From positions 1 to 44,507 of the forward strand of contig NYXZ01000123.1 of assembly GCA_002686595.1 (NCBI GenBank): DNA of 44,507 nt, in the 5' to 3' direction. The notes below the pieces were generated by a model. It was not told the DNA's origin. It was given only the letters and a program-made list of their open reading frames with translations, and searched no databases. Made by a program: the position numbers and the translations under genes. This document shows positions 7,734 to 16,369 of this stretch, piece after piece. Position 1 is the stretch's first letter. Each line of letters starts with the position of its first letter. The DNA is from Planctomycetota bacterium. Its GTDB lineage: Bacteria > Planctomycetota > UBA1135 > GCA-002686595.

Positions 7734-9445
7734 GCGGACACCTCCGCCTTGGGCTTCTCAGCCTGGGCCCCGGGACTGACATCAGGAAGGTCATCCGCAG
7801 GCACAACCCCGCGTTCCACACGTCCGCGGCGTGCCCAAGAGCGGCACTCCGGCAGGGCCGCCAAAACGCGCAGACCCAGCAGCCGCTCAACTTCCACGGG
7901 GCGTCGCAGACGGCGATCGATCACTTCCCGCAACACCGCCAGGGCGGAGGCCCCGAACAGAAACAAGAAGAGTCCGATCAGTATTGACTTGCTGCGCCGC
8001 GGCCCATCTTTCTCGATGGGCAAGAAGGCCTCAGATATACGCCGCAGATTGGTCTTGCCGAGTAACTCGCTGTCAGCTCGGCGACCAGCGGCAGCGTATT
8101 CATCATTGTTCTTCACAATCTCCTCTTTCAGGCCAGCGATTTTCCGAACGAAGGTCTCATGCGTCGAACCACAAGCGTGAGCTGAAGCCAAGTCCTTAAC
8201 CGCTTTTTCACTCTGGGCCCGGGAGCTAAACAGGCGCGCCTCCACCGCAGCCTTTTGGCCCGGGAATGCGGCCACAATCCTCTGGGCATTGGTGAATGCA
8301 GGGTTGGGTTGCTGTCGCCTGGTTTCCGGCCCCATGACCATCGGGTCAATGGTATCACGGAGGGCCCTGGCCTCATCGCGCCTAGTTACAAGGTCCGTCA
8401 GTTCCTGTACATACGCCGGATCATTGGGGTTGCGCGCGCCGGGCCCCACGGCCGCCATTTCCTTCTCCGTAACGGCAGTCTGCAGATTGACATACAAATC
8501 ATGAGCAGTCACCCAATCCGGATTATCCACCCAATCCCTTGAACTCTGCGGGACATAGGCTTGTTCATTACTGACAATTTCTTGAGCAGCGCCATGGCTG
8601 GCCTCGAGCTCAGCGAGTTCCGCCTCCGCTCGGTTCAATTCGTTCTGAAGTTCGGTAATGCGTCCGGTCAAGAAGCCAGTATTCAGCTCCAGATTCTGGA
8701 ATCCACATTCCAACTTGTGATCCTGGAATGCGGTTTCGTGCTCGTGGAGATGAGCTCGCAGGCTCGTACTGCGTTCGCGGAGAACCTCAAGGTCTTGGGG
8801 GTCCTGCGAAAAGACGGCCACATGTTGCCTTTCACCGGCATCCATATATGCCTTCACCACCTGCTGAGCCACGTCTGGGTGAGCCGATGAGTGGCTCACC
8901 GTTATCACATTTGAACCGCGTACTGCCCCAACGAAGGTGCGTCCCTGCAGGGCCAGCATGGCGAGGCTCTCTCGCTCCCAAGTGTCACCTCCTGACATCC
9001 CATTGAGCTGGCCGAGCAGCCACGCCTGAAACTGATGCATGTACCTCACTGGGGGAGAGGTCCACTGATTGTCGAAGGCACTGGGATCGGCGGGGCGCAG
9101 CAGGGCATCCGTCCCGACCTCCTGCGCCACAGCCATCATGATGTCCTGGGAGGAGAGGATCTCCAGTTCATCAATGACCTCCTCGCGGGAGGCCCGCATC
9201 CCTTGGGCGGTACTACTACTGCCTCCGCCCCTTGAGCTCTCCATGACACTGGCCAACTGGCCAGCATCTACGCGAAACTTGCCTAAGGAAGTGTACACAT
9301 TGGGTTGCGCCAGCCCGACCACAAGGCCCAGCCCGGCGCCCACGCCGGCGGCCACCAGGATCTTCCAACGAGCCTTCACCAGGGCGAGCCAGGTGATCTC
9401 CATTGGATCAAAGGGAGGCATTCCGGGGGCTTGATTGGCATTCAT
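7730..9445 (-). CDS. Wzz-like polysaccharide chain-length determinant
   Basis: A 571-residue polysaccharide co-polymerase. Near the N terminus, ITWLALVKARWKILVAAGVG leads into a first membrane helix (~residues 30-50), followed by the Wzz domain (VYTSLGKFRVD). A large periplasmic section of ~400 residues contains Glu/Ala/Leu-rich helices likely to form a coiled coil (for example ITELQNELNRAEAELAELEA). A second membrane helix SILIGLFLFLFGASALAVL lies near residue 500, then a cytoplasmic REVIDRRLRRPVEVERLLG motif typical of this class. It matches the PEP-CTERM-locus chain-length family by order and architecture. It should set chain length and gate export with the lipoprotein upstream; its usual kinase partner, the next gene, is degenerate. 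Confidence 0.9.
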   Translation of the reverse strand: MNANQAPGMPPFDPMEITWLALVKARWKILVAAGVGAGLGLVVGLAQPNVYTSLGKFRVDAGQLASVMESSRGGGSSSTAQGMRASREEVIDELEILSSQDIMMAVAQEVGTDALLRPADPSAFDNQWTSPPVRYMHQFQAWLLGQLNGMSGGDTWERESLAMLALQGRTFVGAVRGSNVITVSHSSAHPDVAQQVVKAYMDAGERQHVAVFSQDPQDLEVLRERSTSLRAHLHEHETAFQDHKLECGFQNLELNTGFLTGRITELQNELNRAEAELAELEASHGAAQEIVSNEQAYVPQSSRDWVDNPDWVTAHDLYVNLQTAVTEKEMAAVGPGARNPNDPAYVQELTDLVTRRDEARALRDTIDPMVMGPETRRQQPNPAFTNAQRIVAAFPGQKAAVEARLFSSRAQSEKAVKDLASAHACGSTHETFVRKIAGLKEEIVKNNDEYAAAGRRADSELLGKTNLRRISEAFLPIEKDGPRRSKSILIGLFLFLFGASALAVLREVIDRRLRRPVEVERLLGLRVLAALPECRSWARRGRVERGVVPADDLPDVSPGAQAEKPKAEVSA

Positions 9446-9456
9446 GGGAGCAACAT

Positions 9457-10221
9457 CTATTCAGCAGAAACGGTGATCACGCTCGGGAGCACCTGGGGGA
9501 AGGGAATCATGCGGCGGATGTACTGGTCGACAAAAATGCCCACATCGTCCACGGGAGTGTTGGGCACAAAGACCACATCAAAGGGCTGCAACAGGATGGG
9601 GACTTCCGCGGCCCACTGGTCCGGGCGCGCATCGATCTCCCAGGCCAACTGCCGATTCTCCTGTGCATCCCAACGCACTAGCAGCAACCGTTTCAGTAGG
9701 GCTGTTTCCTTGATATAGCCCCCGGCCCGCGCCAAGGATTCGACCAATGTCAGATGGCCATTGAGATCCAATGCCACCGCACCTGGCCGCCGCACCTCGC
9801 CCAGCACCGTCACGGTGCGTGGGGCCTGGCTAATCACCATCACGGTCAAAGTCAGGGCCACCCGATGCGGTCTATAGGCCTCCGTCAGGAAACGATCCAA
9901 CACATCAATCGTCAGGCCTGCCACACGCAGGTCGTCCAACAGCAGGAAGGAGGCCTTGCCATCCGGGCGTACGGTCGTCTCGTGATTCCAGTCGGACAGT
10001 TCCGGGAAGCGCACAGAAAGCACATCACCGGGCCCGAGCACGATGCCGGATTCCACGCGCGAAGCATTGATCTCCGCGGTGACCTCTGACATGGGTCTGC
10101 CAGGACTTGCACAACCCACGGCAAAAACGACGCCGGCCAGGGCCAGCAAGAGGCCTGGACGCCCCCTGCACCGAGACCAGGCTAGCTGCCGCTGATCCCG
10201 CCGTTGTCTAAACCGCGTCAT
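9457..10221 (-). CDS. Polysaccharide export lipoprotein (Wza-like)
   Basis: A 254-residue exported protein. From ATG 10221 it has a basic n-region, the hydrophobic stretch LLLALAGVVFAV and a lipobox-like AVGC, so it is probably a lipoprotein. The mature part shows IVLGPGDVLSVRFPELSDWN, the polysaccharide export domain, then an SLBB-like beta-grasp segment TVTVLGEVRRPGAVALDLNG. It is shorter than E. coli Wza, like the PEP-CTERM-system export family (TIGR03027 type, from memory). An earlier ATG at 10284, with AAGGAA about 12 bases upstream, is a credible alternative start. It is the first gene of the minus-strand operon, 11 bases before the Wzz-like gene, and should form the outer-membrane channel or its periplasmic part. 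Confidence 0.88.
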   Translation of the reverse strand: MTRFRQRRDQRQLAWSRCRGRPGLLLALAGVVFAVGCASPGRPMSEVTAEINASRVESGIVLGPGDVLSVRFPELSDWNHETTVRPDGKASFLLLDDLRVAGLTIDVLDRFLTEAYRPHRVALTLTVMVISQAPRTVTVLGEVRRPGAVALDLNGHLTLVESLARAGGYIKETALLKRLLLVRWDAQENRQLAWEIDARPDQWAAEVPILLQPFDVVFVPNTPVDDVGIFVDQYIRRMIPFPQVLPSVITVSAE

Positions 10222-10561
10222 GTATCCGGCTGGCCCATAGCGGCCGCCGCGCCCCGCAGGACTGCTCCTTCTAGGTATCTCCATAAGTTTTGGGTGTTCC
10301 TTTCCCGGGGCTGCCTTGCCCCACCGGCAACATAGCAACTTCCTTGATTTCCGCCATCTTTTTCCACCGCTCATCCGCAGCATTCGGAATAGCAGGTCCA
10401 GGAAAGCCCAGGAAAAGCGCAAGGAGGCCACCCCTGGTCGTCATTCGCTTGCGCAACACCACTTGCGGCAATATTTCATACCGAGTAGCATTTAGCTAAC
10501 GGCCGCCAGGCCACGATCACCCTTACCCCTAATCCGAGGCGCCGGAGAAGCGCCACGCCCC
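10222..10561. other. Divergent intergenic region of the EPS operon
   Basis: About 340 bases separate the minus-strand polysaccharide operon from the plus-strand PEP-CTERM gene (less if the export gene starts at 10284). It should hold promoters for both. A weak plus-strand sigma-70-like pair is TTGCGG at 10463 and TAGCAT at 10486 with a 17-base spacer. I found no convincing TGGCAC-N5-TTGC sigma-54 site, which often serves such loci. No tRNA or other gene seen. Confidence 0.4.
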
Positions 10562-10801
10562 ATGCGAAATCTCATCCTTCAAACCATCATCTGCACAGGA
10601 CTTACCGTGGCCCCGGTGAGCTTGGCTCATGGGCAAAACCCGGGCCCGGCCCGTGGCCCCGGCGTCCTGCGCGGTGGCGGCAGCACAACACAAACCACGG
10701 GAACCCTCCCGGAGCCTGCCACCATCGCCCTCCTGGCCATCAGCGCCGGCGGCGGCGGTTTGCTCCTCAGGCGGCGGCAGCGCCGCAATCGGGACGACTG
10801 A
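10562..10801 (+). CDS. Very small PEP-CTERM exosortase substrate
   Basis: A 79-residue secreted protein. Residues 1-24 form a signal peptide (MRNLILQTIICTGL..., cleavage near AHG). The mature part is only ~24 residues, rich in Gly, Pro and Thr. The C terminus is a classical PEP-CTERM sorting signal: LPEPATIALLAISAGGGG (PEP at 50-52, then a hydrophobic helix) followed by the basic RRRQRR. Exosortases recognise this tripartite end and attach or process such proteins at the envelope, usually together with an exopolysaccharide locus; one lies divergently next door. GGAGAAG precedes the ATG by about 11 bases. The minute mature domain suggests a peptide anchor or matrix component and not an enzyme. 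The exosortase gene is not in the window. Confidence 0.88.
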   Translation: MRNLILQTIICTGLTVAPVSLAHGQNPGPARGPGVLRGGGSTTQTTGTLPEPATIALLAISAGGGGLLLRRRQRRNRDD

Positions 10802-10966
10802 GCCGGACGCAACGCTGCTCCTGGAGAACGTACGCTCTACGCCACCACCACCTGGCCCATTCCCGGCCATGGACTGGCGGCTCGCCGCCTTGCAGAATCG
10901 TCCCTGTCCCCTCCCTTGGGCGCCCCTGCCTCCGCTCACAGGGCCCGTGCCTGAGGGGCCCCTTCC

Positions 10967-11707
10967 ATGGAGCTCACCCCGGAGATTGAACGCGCCCACG
11001 CCCGGGCCCAAGACCGCCTGGGCCAGTTGGACAACTACCACGCCTGGATTCTGCGCTGCTTCGGCGACGCCTACGGCCAGCGGATATGGGATGCCGGCGC
11101 CGGAGCTGGCCTGACAGTTGAGCACCTGCGGCGCAACGCCTCCTTCGTCCTCGCCACGGAATACACCGCAGCCAATGTGCAGCTCCTGGAGAAGCGCTTC
11201 GCCGCCGATACCGAGCGCATTCAGATCGCCCCCTGCGACCTCGCCGGCGACGAGGGCCTGGCCTTTGCGGACCACAAACTCGACACCATCGTCCACCTCG
11301 ATGTCCTCGAACACCTGGCTGACGACCGCCACGCGCTGGCCCTCTTCCATTCTGTCCTAGCCCCCGGTGGCCGGCTGCTGGTCAAGGTTCCGGCCCATCC
11401 ATTCCTGTTTGGCACCCTCGACCGCGCCTCATTGCACCACCGCCGTTACACCCGTGCGGACCTGCGGGAAAAGCTGGAGAGTGCCGGCTTCCGCATCGAG
11501 CTCCTGCGCTCCATGAACATCGCCGCGACCCTGCCCTATTTCATCAAGGGCCGCATCCTGAAGCGCGAAGTCAACTTCTCGAATACCCTCAGCCCAAAAC
11601 GCCTGGGCACATACAACCGCCTGATCCCCTGGCTAGAACGCCTCGAACGCTGGGCCCCGCCGCCCTTTGGCCTGAGCTTGGTGGCCGTGGGCCGCAAGCC
11701 TCTCTGA
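10967..11707 (+). CDS. Class I SAM-dependent methyltransferase
   Basis: A 246-residue methyltransferase. Motif I is IWDAGAGAGLTVEHL (DxGxGxG, residues ~40-54), then TEYTAANV (acidic residue binding the SAM ribose), HLDVLEHLADD (post-motif II) and LAPGGRLLVKVPAHP. The C-terminal half, with FIKGRILKREVNF and NRLIPWLERLERW, carries amphipathic segments that could touch membrane. It resembles small-molecule or sugar/lipid methyltransferases more than RNA enzymes. GAGGGG lies 10 or so bases before ATG 10967. It follows the PEP-CTERM gene by 165 bases on the same strand, so a link to polysaccharide decoration is possible but unproven. It is convergent with the pseudouridine synthase gene. Confidence 0.88.
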   Translation: MELTPEIERAHARAQDRLGQLDNYHAWILRCFGDAYGQRIWDAGAGAGLTVEHLRRNASFVLATEYTAANVQLLEKRFAADTERIQIAPCDLAGDEGLAFADHKLDTIVHLDVLEHLADDRHALALFHSVLAPGGRLLVKVPAHPFLFGTLDRASLHHRRYTRADLREKLESAGFRIELLRSMNIAATLPYFIKGRILKREVNFSNTLSPKRLGTYNRLIPWLERLERWAPPPFGLSLVAVGRKPL

Positions 11708-11768
11708 TCCCAACCCCAGCCACACGGCCCGCCCACACGGCCTGCAGGCGCGCCTGGCTGGCACGCCC

Positions 11769-12608
11769 TCAGGCCACCCCATCTTCCGCGCGCGCAGTAC
11801 TGCAAACCGGAAACTCCCACCAACCGGAGTCCGGCGGCGGCGCCTTGAAGCACACACGCTCCCCACTCGTGGGGTGTTCCAAGGCATAAAGTCGGCTGTG
11901 CAAAGCCACGCTACGATCCGGCAATGGCTCAACTGCGCCGTATTTCACATCACCGTGGAGAGCTGCCCCCAACTCCCGAGCCGCCACACGCAGTTGATGC
12001 GAGCGCCCACTCTTTGGCCTGAATTCCAATAAGGAGCCGGGATAGGCGTCCTCCAGCACACACCACTCCGTTACGGCGCGTTTGGCTCCGCCGCTCCCCT
12101 CGCCCACGATGTGGCTGCGGTTCTTGCGGTGGTCCTTGCGCATCCACACATCGAGAGTTCCTCCGGCGGTCGCAGGCCGTTCTGGCACGACGCCCCAGTA
12201 GACCTTCTCTACGGTTTGCTCGCGCACCTGCTCCGACAACCGCCGCGCCGCCTTGCTCGTGCGGGCAAAGACCACAATCCCAGAAACTGGTCGATCCAGC
12301 CGATGCACCACGCCGAGAAACACGCGTCCCGGCTTGCCCTTGTCAGCGCGCACCCACTCCTTGGCCACTTCGAGCAGGCTCACATCTCCACTCTCATCCG
12401 GCACCGTCGGCATGCCGGCGGACTTATCCAGCACCAAGAGATGGTTGTCGGAATAAACAACCCGCAACCCCGCTAGGGCCTCGCGCGCCGCCGTGCACGA
12501 GGCTTCGCTCTCCACCGACTGCTGCCCGCTGACTCCCGAGCTCGATTTGGGATCACCTTTCTCGCGCGCCTCAGTCTGTTTTCCGTTTTCCGTTGATTCC
12601 GAGTTCAT
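11769..12608 (-). CDS. RluA-family pseudouridine synthase
   Basis: A 279-residue RNA pseudouridine synthase. The catalytic motif is VVHRLDRPVSGIVVFART, with the Asp of HRLD as the nucleophile. Flanking family blocks are VVYSDNHLLVLDKSAGMPT and RPKSGRSHQLRVAARELG, the usual RxGRxHQxR segment, then ALHGDVKYGA. No S4 domain is present; a ~50-residue polar N-terminal tail takes its place. I chose ATG 12608, with AAGG close upstream and 7 bases after the methyltransferase stop; the longer frame from 12719 would overlap that gene. It should isomerise uridine in rRNA or tRNA; the exact site cannot be told. It forms a two-gene RNA-modification operon with the gene upstream. Confidence 0.9.
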   Translation of the reverse strand: MNSESTENGKQTEAREKGDPKSSSGVSGQQSVESEASCTAAREALAGLRVVYSDNHLLVLDKSAGMPTVPDESGDVSLLEVAKEWVRADKGKPGRVFLGVVHRLDRPVSGIVVFARTSKAARRLSEQVREQTVEKVYWGVVPERPATAGGTLDVWMRKDHRKNRSHIVGEGSGGAKRAVTEWCVLEDAYPGSLLEFRPKSGRSHQLRVAARELGAALHGDVKYGAVEPLPDRSVALHSRLYALEHPTSGERVCFKAPPPDSGWWEFPVCSTARAEDGVA

Positions 12609-12615
12609 TTGGCCT

Positions 12616-13536
12616 TCATTCCGCAGTTGGGTTCTCTGGTAGTCCACGGGAAAAGCGCGCACAGAAGCCCGCCGGCAGCGCGCGTCCGCTTGCCTCCCGC
12701 AATAGTAGTTCGCCAGCATTGATGTGCCCGGCCCCTAGGATGCCCACCAAGTTTCCTAGTACAACGGCGCTGACGCCCATGGCATAGGTGGAGAGTATCG
12801 CGAAGGCCCGTTCCTCCATAAGCGGTGCCAGGGCTTCTAGCAACGGCGCGATGGAGTCTTCGAACTGCCACTTTTCACCTCCCGGCCCACGCCCGTAATG
12901 CGGTGGGTCCAACAAGATGCCCGCATAATGTGAACCGCGCCGGCCTTCGCGCTGTGCAAAGGCCAGAGCATCGTCGACGATCACGCGCATGGCGTCCGCT
13001 CCCAACCCGCTGCGCACGGCATTCTCCCGCGCCCAACGCACACTGGTCTTCGAGGCATCCAGATGGGTCACCGCATAACCTGCGCGAGCCGCCAGAACAC
13101 TGGCCACTCCTGTGTACCCAAAAAGGTTTAGCAGGCGCGGCGCAGCACCTGTGAAGCTCGAACGCCAACGAGCCACACAGGCCCAGTTCGTGGCCTGCTC
13201 CGGAAACAACCCCACATGCTTGAAGGGTGTCGGTCGCACGATAAAGGTGCCTCCACCCCACTCCACGGTCCACGCTCCAGCGAGCCCCGCCTCCGCCGGG
13301 ACATCCACAACCTCTCCTGGCAGCTCACCTTCCCAACGCCCACCGCGGTCCGACTCGCGCTTGAATGTCAGGTGCGCCCGCGCCCACTCCCGCGCGGAGC
13401 GACTCGGACGCCACAGCGCCTGGGGATCGGGCCGCCGCAGGACCACCGGCCCCAACCGCTCCAGTTTCTCACCGTCCCCTGAATCCAACAGGGTGTAGTC
13501 CGGGAACGGCTCGGGCTCGAAGGGCTTGATCTGCAC
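12616..13536 (-). CDS. Class I SAM-dependent rRNA methyltransferase (RlmI/RlmK-like)
   Basis: A 306-residue protein. The SAM site is LLNLFGYTGVASVLAARAGY, with the NLFGYTG signature of the RlmI/RlmK (COG1092-like) cytosine/guanine methyltransferases. THLDASKTSVRWARENA supplies the acidic ribose-binding residue, and GILLDPPHYGRGPGG is the DPPxxG catalytic loop. There is no N-terminal PUA domain, so it is the shorter form of the family. The C terminus contains the final strand (RAFAILSTYAMG). The gene lies 7 bases before the pseudouridine synthase gene and diverges from mqnA. It probably modifies 23S rRNA; the position is not predictable. Confidence 0.88.
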   Translation of the reverse strand: MQIKPFEPEPFPDYTLLDSGDGEKLERLGPVVLRRPDPQALWRPSRSAREWARAHLTFKRESDRGGRWEGELPGEVVDVPAEAGLAGAWTVEWGGGTFIVRPTPFKHVGLFPEQATNWACVARWRSSFTGAAPRLLNLFGYTGVASVLAARAGYAVTHLDASKTSVRWARENAVRSGLGADAMRVIVDDALAFAQREGRRGSHYAGILLDPPHYGRGPGGEKWQFEDSIAPLLEALAPLMEERAFAILSTYAMGVSAVVLGNLVGILGAGHINAGELLLREASGRALPAGFCARFSRGLPENPTAE

Positions 13537-13611
13537 GACACCATCCTAACGGGAACACACACTTGAACGCCATCAGCCGACAGCTCACATGCCAAGGAGC
13601 AACCGGCGCGC

Positions 13612-13641
13612 TTGTCGCTCGGCGTCCCACGCGCATACACT
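13612..13641 (+). promoter_or_regulatory. Possible mqnA promoter giving a leaderless mRNA
   Basis: TTGTCG at 13612 and TACACT at 13636 are separated by 18 bases. The -10 end lies only 7 bases before ATG 13648, so transcription could begin at or near the start codon. The lack of a Shine-Dalgarno before 13648 fits. Both boxes are imperfect. Confidence 0.25.
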
Positions 13642-13647
13642 GGACCG

Positions 13648-14451
13648 ATGAGCGCCTCCCGGACAACTCTGCGCGTGGGCTCCGTGCCCTACCTCGTCGC
13701 GCGTCCCCTGGATTCAGGTCTCGACTCCGAAACGGATATCAAACTCTCCCACGCCGTACCCGCTGAGCTTGTGGCGGCCCTGCGAGCTGGCGAGCTGGAT
13801 GTGGCCCTGGTCAGTTCCGTGGAGTCCTTCCGCCGTCCCGGGTATCGCTACCTGGACGGTCTGGCGGTGGCCGGCCGCGGTCAAGTGTCCAGCGTTCAGC
13901 TATTCCTGCGCCGCCCCCTTGAGGGCCTGCGCCGCGTTGCCCTCGATCCAGCCAGCCGCACCGCTCGCGCCCTTTGCCAATGCCTTCTGCCGGACTCCAT
14001 TGAGTGGCTCGAAGTGGAGCCCGGTTCCGATCCGCGGCGCGTGCCCGCCGACGGCTGGCTGCGCATTGGCGACGCCGCCCTGCGCGAAGCCCTGGCACCC
14101 GCTGCCCCGCCCACTTTCAATCCCAGCGCCGTCTGGACAGAACAAACCGGACACATCTTTCCCTTCGCCCTGTGGATCGTACGCCCCGGCGTCGACCTGG
14201 CGCCCTTCCTGCCGGCCTTTCGACGCGCCCGGGAGCGCGGTCGCCTCGCGGCCCCGCAGCTCGCCGCCCAAGCCGCCGCCCAATGGGAACTGCCCGCCGA
14301 CGCCTGCCGCCGCTACCTCCTGGAGGAGTGCCTCTTCGAACCGGGCCCGGAACTCCACCCTGCCCTGGAGGCCTTCGCCGCCCGCGCCGCCCGTTCCGGC
14401 CTCTGCCCCAGTGGCCAGGAACCGACGCCCATCTCCGTCCCCAGGGCCTGA
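13648..14451 (+). CDS. mqnA: MqnA, chorismate dehydratase of futalosine menaquinone pathway
   Basis: A 267-residue protein of the MqnA/periplasmic-binding fold. Family blocks are LRVGSVPYLVARPL at the N terminus, VPAELVAALRAGELDVALVS, VAGRGQVSSVQLFLR and VALDPASRTARAL. MqnA converts chorismate to 3-enolpyruvylbenzoate, the first step of the futalosine route to menaquinone; other mqn genes are not in the window. I chose ATG 13648 because the conserved N terminus starts 8 residues later; a TTG at 13612 with AAGGAG upstream would add 12 residues and remains possible. It stands alone between a divergent methyltransferase and the topoisomerase VI pair. Confidence 0.88.
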   Translation: MSASRTTLRVGSVPYLVARPLDSGLDSETDIKLSHAVPAELVAALRAGELDVALVSSVESFRRPGYRYLDGLAVAGRGQVSSVQLFLRRPLEGLRRVALDPASRTARALCQCLLPDSIEWLEVEPGSDPRRVPADGWLRIGDAALREALAPAAPPTFNPSAVWTEQTGHIFPFALWIVRPGVDLAPFLPAFRRARERGRLAAPQLAAQAAAQWELPADACRRYLLEECLFEPGPELHPALEAFAARAARSGLCPSGQEPTPISVPRA

Positions 14452-14499
14452 ACGGAAGTCTTCCCGGCAAGCTTCGGATTGCCCGATTCGCCCGTCATT

Positions 14500-14513
14500 G
14501 CGGGCTTTCCCGC
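14500..14513 (+). terminator. Small GC hairpin after mqnA
   Basis: GCGGG-CTTT-CCCGC is a perfect 5-bp stem with a 4-base loop, 49 bases after the mqnA stop. There is no T-run, so intrinsic termination is uncertain. Confidence 0.25.
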
Positions 14514-14534
14514 CCTAGTGGTCACCCTGGACCG

Positions 14535-14563
14535 TTGCAATGGGGCCCGACCATCGCCATAAA
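14535..14563 (+). promoter_or_regulatory. Candidate sigma-70 promoter for topoisomerase VI genes
   Basis: TTGCAA (14535) and CATAAA (14558) lie 17 bases apart, each matching four of six consensus positions. They stand about 80 bases before ATG 14642, leaving a leader with GGAGG near the start codon. Confidence 0.35.
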
Positions 14564-14641
14564 AGGACTGTTCAATCCACCCCGACCCCAGCGAGACACT
14601 TCACCTTGCCCAAGTCCCTCTTCGACGCGGAGGCCGACACC

Positions 14642-16363
14642 ATGGCCAAAGGCCGCAAGCAGAAACCCAAGCAGACGAAACGCAAAGCGGCTGCTGAAGC
14701 CCAAAGTGCGCCCAGCCGTTCGCCGCGCCGGCGAGCCACGGCCCAGTCCATGGCCGGCAAGCACAAGGAGATCTCCGTCTCCGAGTTCTTCACCAAGAAC
14801 CGCCACCTGCTGGGATTCGACTCGCCCCTCAAGGCCCTGCTGACTTCGGTCAAGGAGGCCGTGGACAACGCCCTCGACGCCTGTGAGGAGGCCGGCATCC
14901 TGCCGGAGATCTCCGTCGAGATCAGCCAGACCGATGACGATCGCTACCTGATGGCCGTCGAAGACAACGGCCCGGGCATCGTCGACACCCAAGTCGGCAA
15001 GGTCTTCGGCAAGCTGCTCTACGGCTCCAAGTTCCACAAGCTCAGCCAGAGCCGCGGCCAACAGGGCATCGGTATTTCGGCCGCCGGCATGTACGGTCAA
15101 CTGACCACGGGCAAGCCCGTGCGCATTCTCTCCAAGCCCGGTAAGCGAAAGAGTGCCTATGAGTTCATCCTCTCCATCGACACGGCCCGCAACAAGCCCG
15201 AGATCCATCGCTCGGAGGTGGTCAAGTGGCAGAAGGACCACGGCACGCGCGTGGAAATAGAGATGGAGGCCCGCCACCAAAAGGGTCAGCGCTCCGTCGA
15301 CATGTACCTCAAGCAGACAGCCATCGCCAACCCGCACCTGACACTGCATTACACGGGACCGGGCAGCGAGGTCATTACCTACGAGCGCACCTCCAAGGAG
15401 CATCCCGCGGAGACGGTCGAAATCAAACCTCACCCCCACGGAGTAGAACTGGGGCGCTTGATCGCGATGCTGAAGGACACATCCTGTCGCTCCCTCTCCG
15501 GCTTCATGCAGGAGGAGTTTTGTCGCGTCGGCCCCAAGAAATCGAAGGAGATCATCAAGGTCGCCAAGCTCTCGGAGAAGTCATATCCCACGCGTATCGC
15601 CCGCAGCGAGGCAAACTCACTGCACAAGGCCATCAACGACACTCGCATTTCCTCGCCCCCCACCAACTGTATTGCTCCCATCGGCGAGAAACTGATCCTG
15701 GCGGGCCTCAAGAAGGAGTTGGAGGCTGACTTTTACGCCGCCGCCACGCGCCCGGCGGCTGTTTACCGCGGCAACCCATTCCAGATTGAAGTTGGCATCG
15801 CCTACGGCAAGCCCGGCGGCGTCGGCCTCGAGCTGACCGACGAAGGCCGCATCACCAAGAAGGCAAAGAAGAAGGTTGATGCGGTTGAGGATCTCGTGGG
15901 CAATGCCGACGAGCCCGTGCGCATCATGCGCTTCGCCAACCGCGTGCCCCTCCTCTACCAACAGGCCGGTTGCGCGATCACTAAAGGCATCATCCAAACT
16001 ACCTGGCGCAGTTACGGTCTACAGCAACCCCGCGGCGGCCTGCCCGTGGCCCCGGCCGCCATCTTTGTACACATCGCTAGCGTCTGGGTGCCCTTCACCT
16101 CCGAGTCCAAGGAAGCCATCGCTGCCTACCCGGAGATCCTGAAGGAGATCAAGCTCGGTCTACGCGAATGCGGCCGCAAGCTGGGCATCCACATCAGGAA
16201 GGGCAAACGGTTGAAGCGAGAGTTCGACAAGCGCTCCTATATCGAAAAGTACATCCCGCACATCGGCATCGCGCTTCAAGAGATTCTGGACCTCTCCCAG
16301 AAAGACACCGATGACACCGTGACAACCCTCGAGGATGTCCTCCACAAAAGCCGCAAGTTCTAG
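14642..16363 (+). CDS. top6B: DNA topoisomerase VI subunit B
   Basis: A 573-residue GHKL ATPase subunit of type IIB topoisomerase. The Bergerat fold motifs are KEAVDNALDACEEA (N box), VEDNGPGIVD (G1) and SRGQQGIGISAAGMYGQ (G2). A helix-two-turns-helix region follows, then the transducer domain with NRVPLLYQQAGCAITKGI. It drives DNA strand passage with subunit A, coded 6 bases downstream. GGAGG lies about 10 bases before ATG 14642; the longer frame from 14540 is rejected. The first ~40 residues are a Lys/Arg/Ala/Pro-rich tail (MAKGRKQKPKQTKRKAAAEA...), which core family members do not need. Topoisomerase VI is common in archaea and plants and sporadic in bacteria, so acquisition by old lateral transfer is likely. 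Confidence 0.95.
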   Translation: MAKGRKQKPKQTKRKAAAEAQSAPSRSPRRRATAQSMAGKHKEISVSEFFTKNRHLLGFDSPLKALLTSVKEAVDNALDACEEAGILPEISVEISQTDDDRYLMAVEDNGPGIVDTQVGKVFGKLLYGSKFHKLSQSRGQQGIGISAAGMYGQLTTGKPVRILSKPGKRKSAYEFILSIDTARNKPEIHRSEVVKWQKDHGTRVEIEMEARHQKGQRSVDMYLKQTAIANPHLTLHYTGPGSEVITYERTSKEHPAETVEIKPHPHGVELGRLIAMLKDTSCRSLSGFMQEEFCRVGPKKSKEIIKVAKLSEKSYPTRIARSEANSLHKAINDTRISSPPTNCIAPIGEKLILAGLKKELEADFYAAATRPAAVYRGNPFQIEVGIAYGKPGGVGLELTDEGRITKKAKKKVDAVEDLVGNADEPVRIMRFANRVPLLYQQAGCAITKGIIQTTWRSYGLQQPRGGLPVAPAAIFVHIASVWVPFTSESKEAIAAYPEILKEIKLGLRECGRKLGIHIRKGKRLKREFDKRSYIEKYIPHIGIALQEILDLSQKDTDDTVTTLEDVLHKSRKF

Positions 16364-16369
16364 ACAGCC

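Noticed and set aside
10463-10491. Strong promoter for the PEP-CTERM gene
   Set aside because: Both boxes are weak; mentioned only within the intergenic entry.
14540-14641. Longer N terminus of top6B
   Set aside because: The added 34 residues have no family match, and GGAGG precedes the inner ATG at 14642. The same reasoning excludes long extensions of the ACP (to 5305), AsnB-like (to 7058), thrB (29601) and enzyme I-like (33121) genes.
14522-15439. A 305-residue open frame antisense to top6B
   Set aside because: It is a mirror of the GC-rich coding strand; the sense frame has all GHKL motifs and a ribosome site. Similar mirrors at 16682-17440, 33236-34111 and 10529-11350 are rejected for the same reason.
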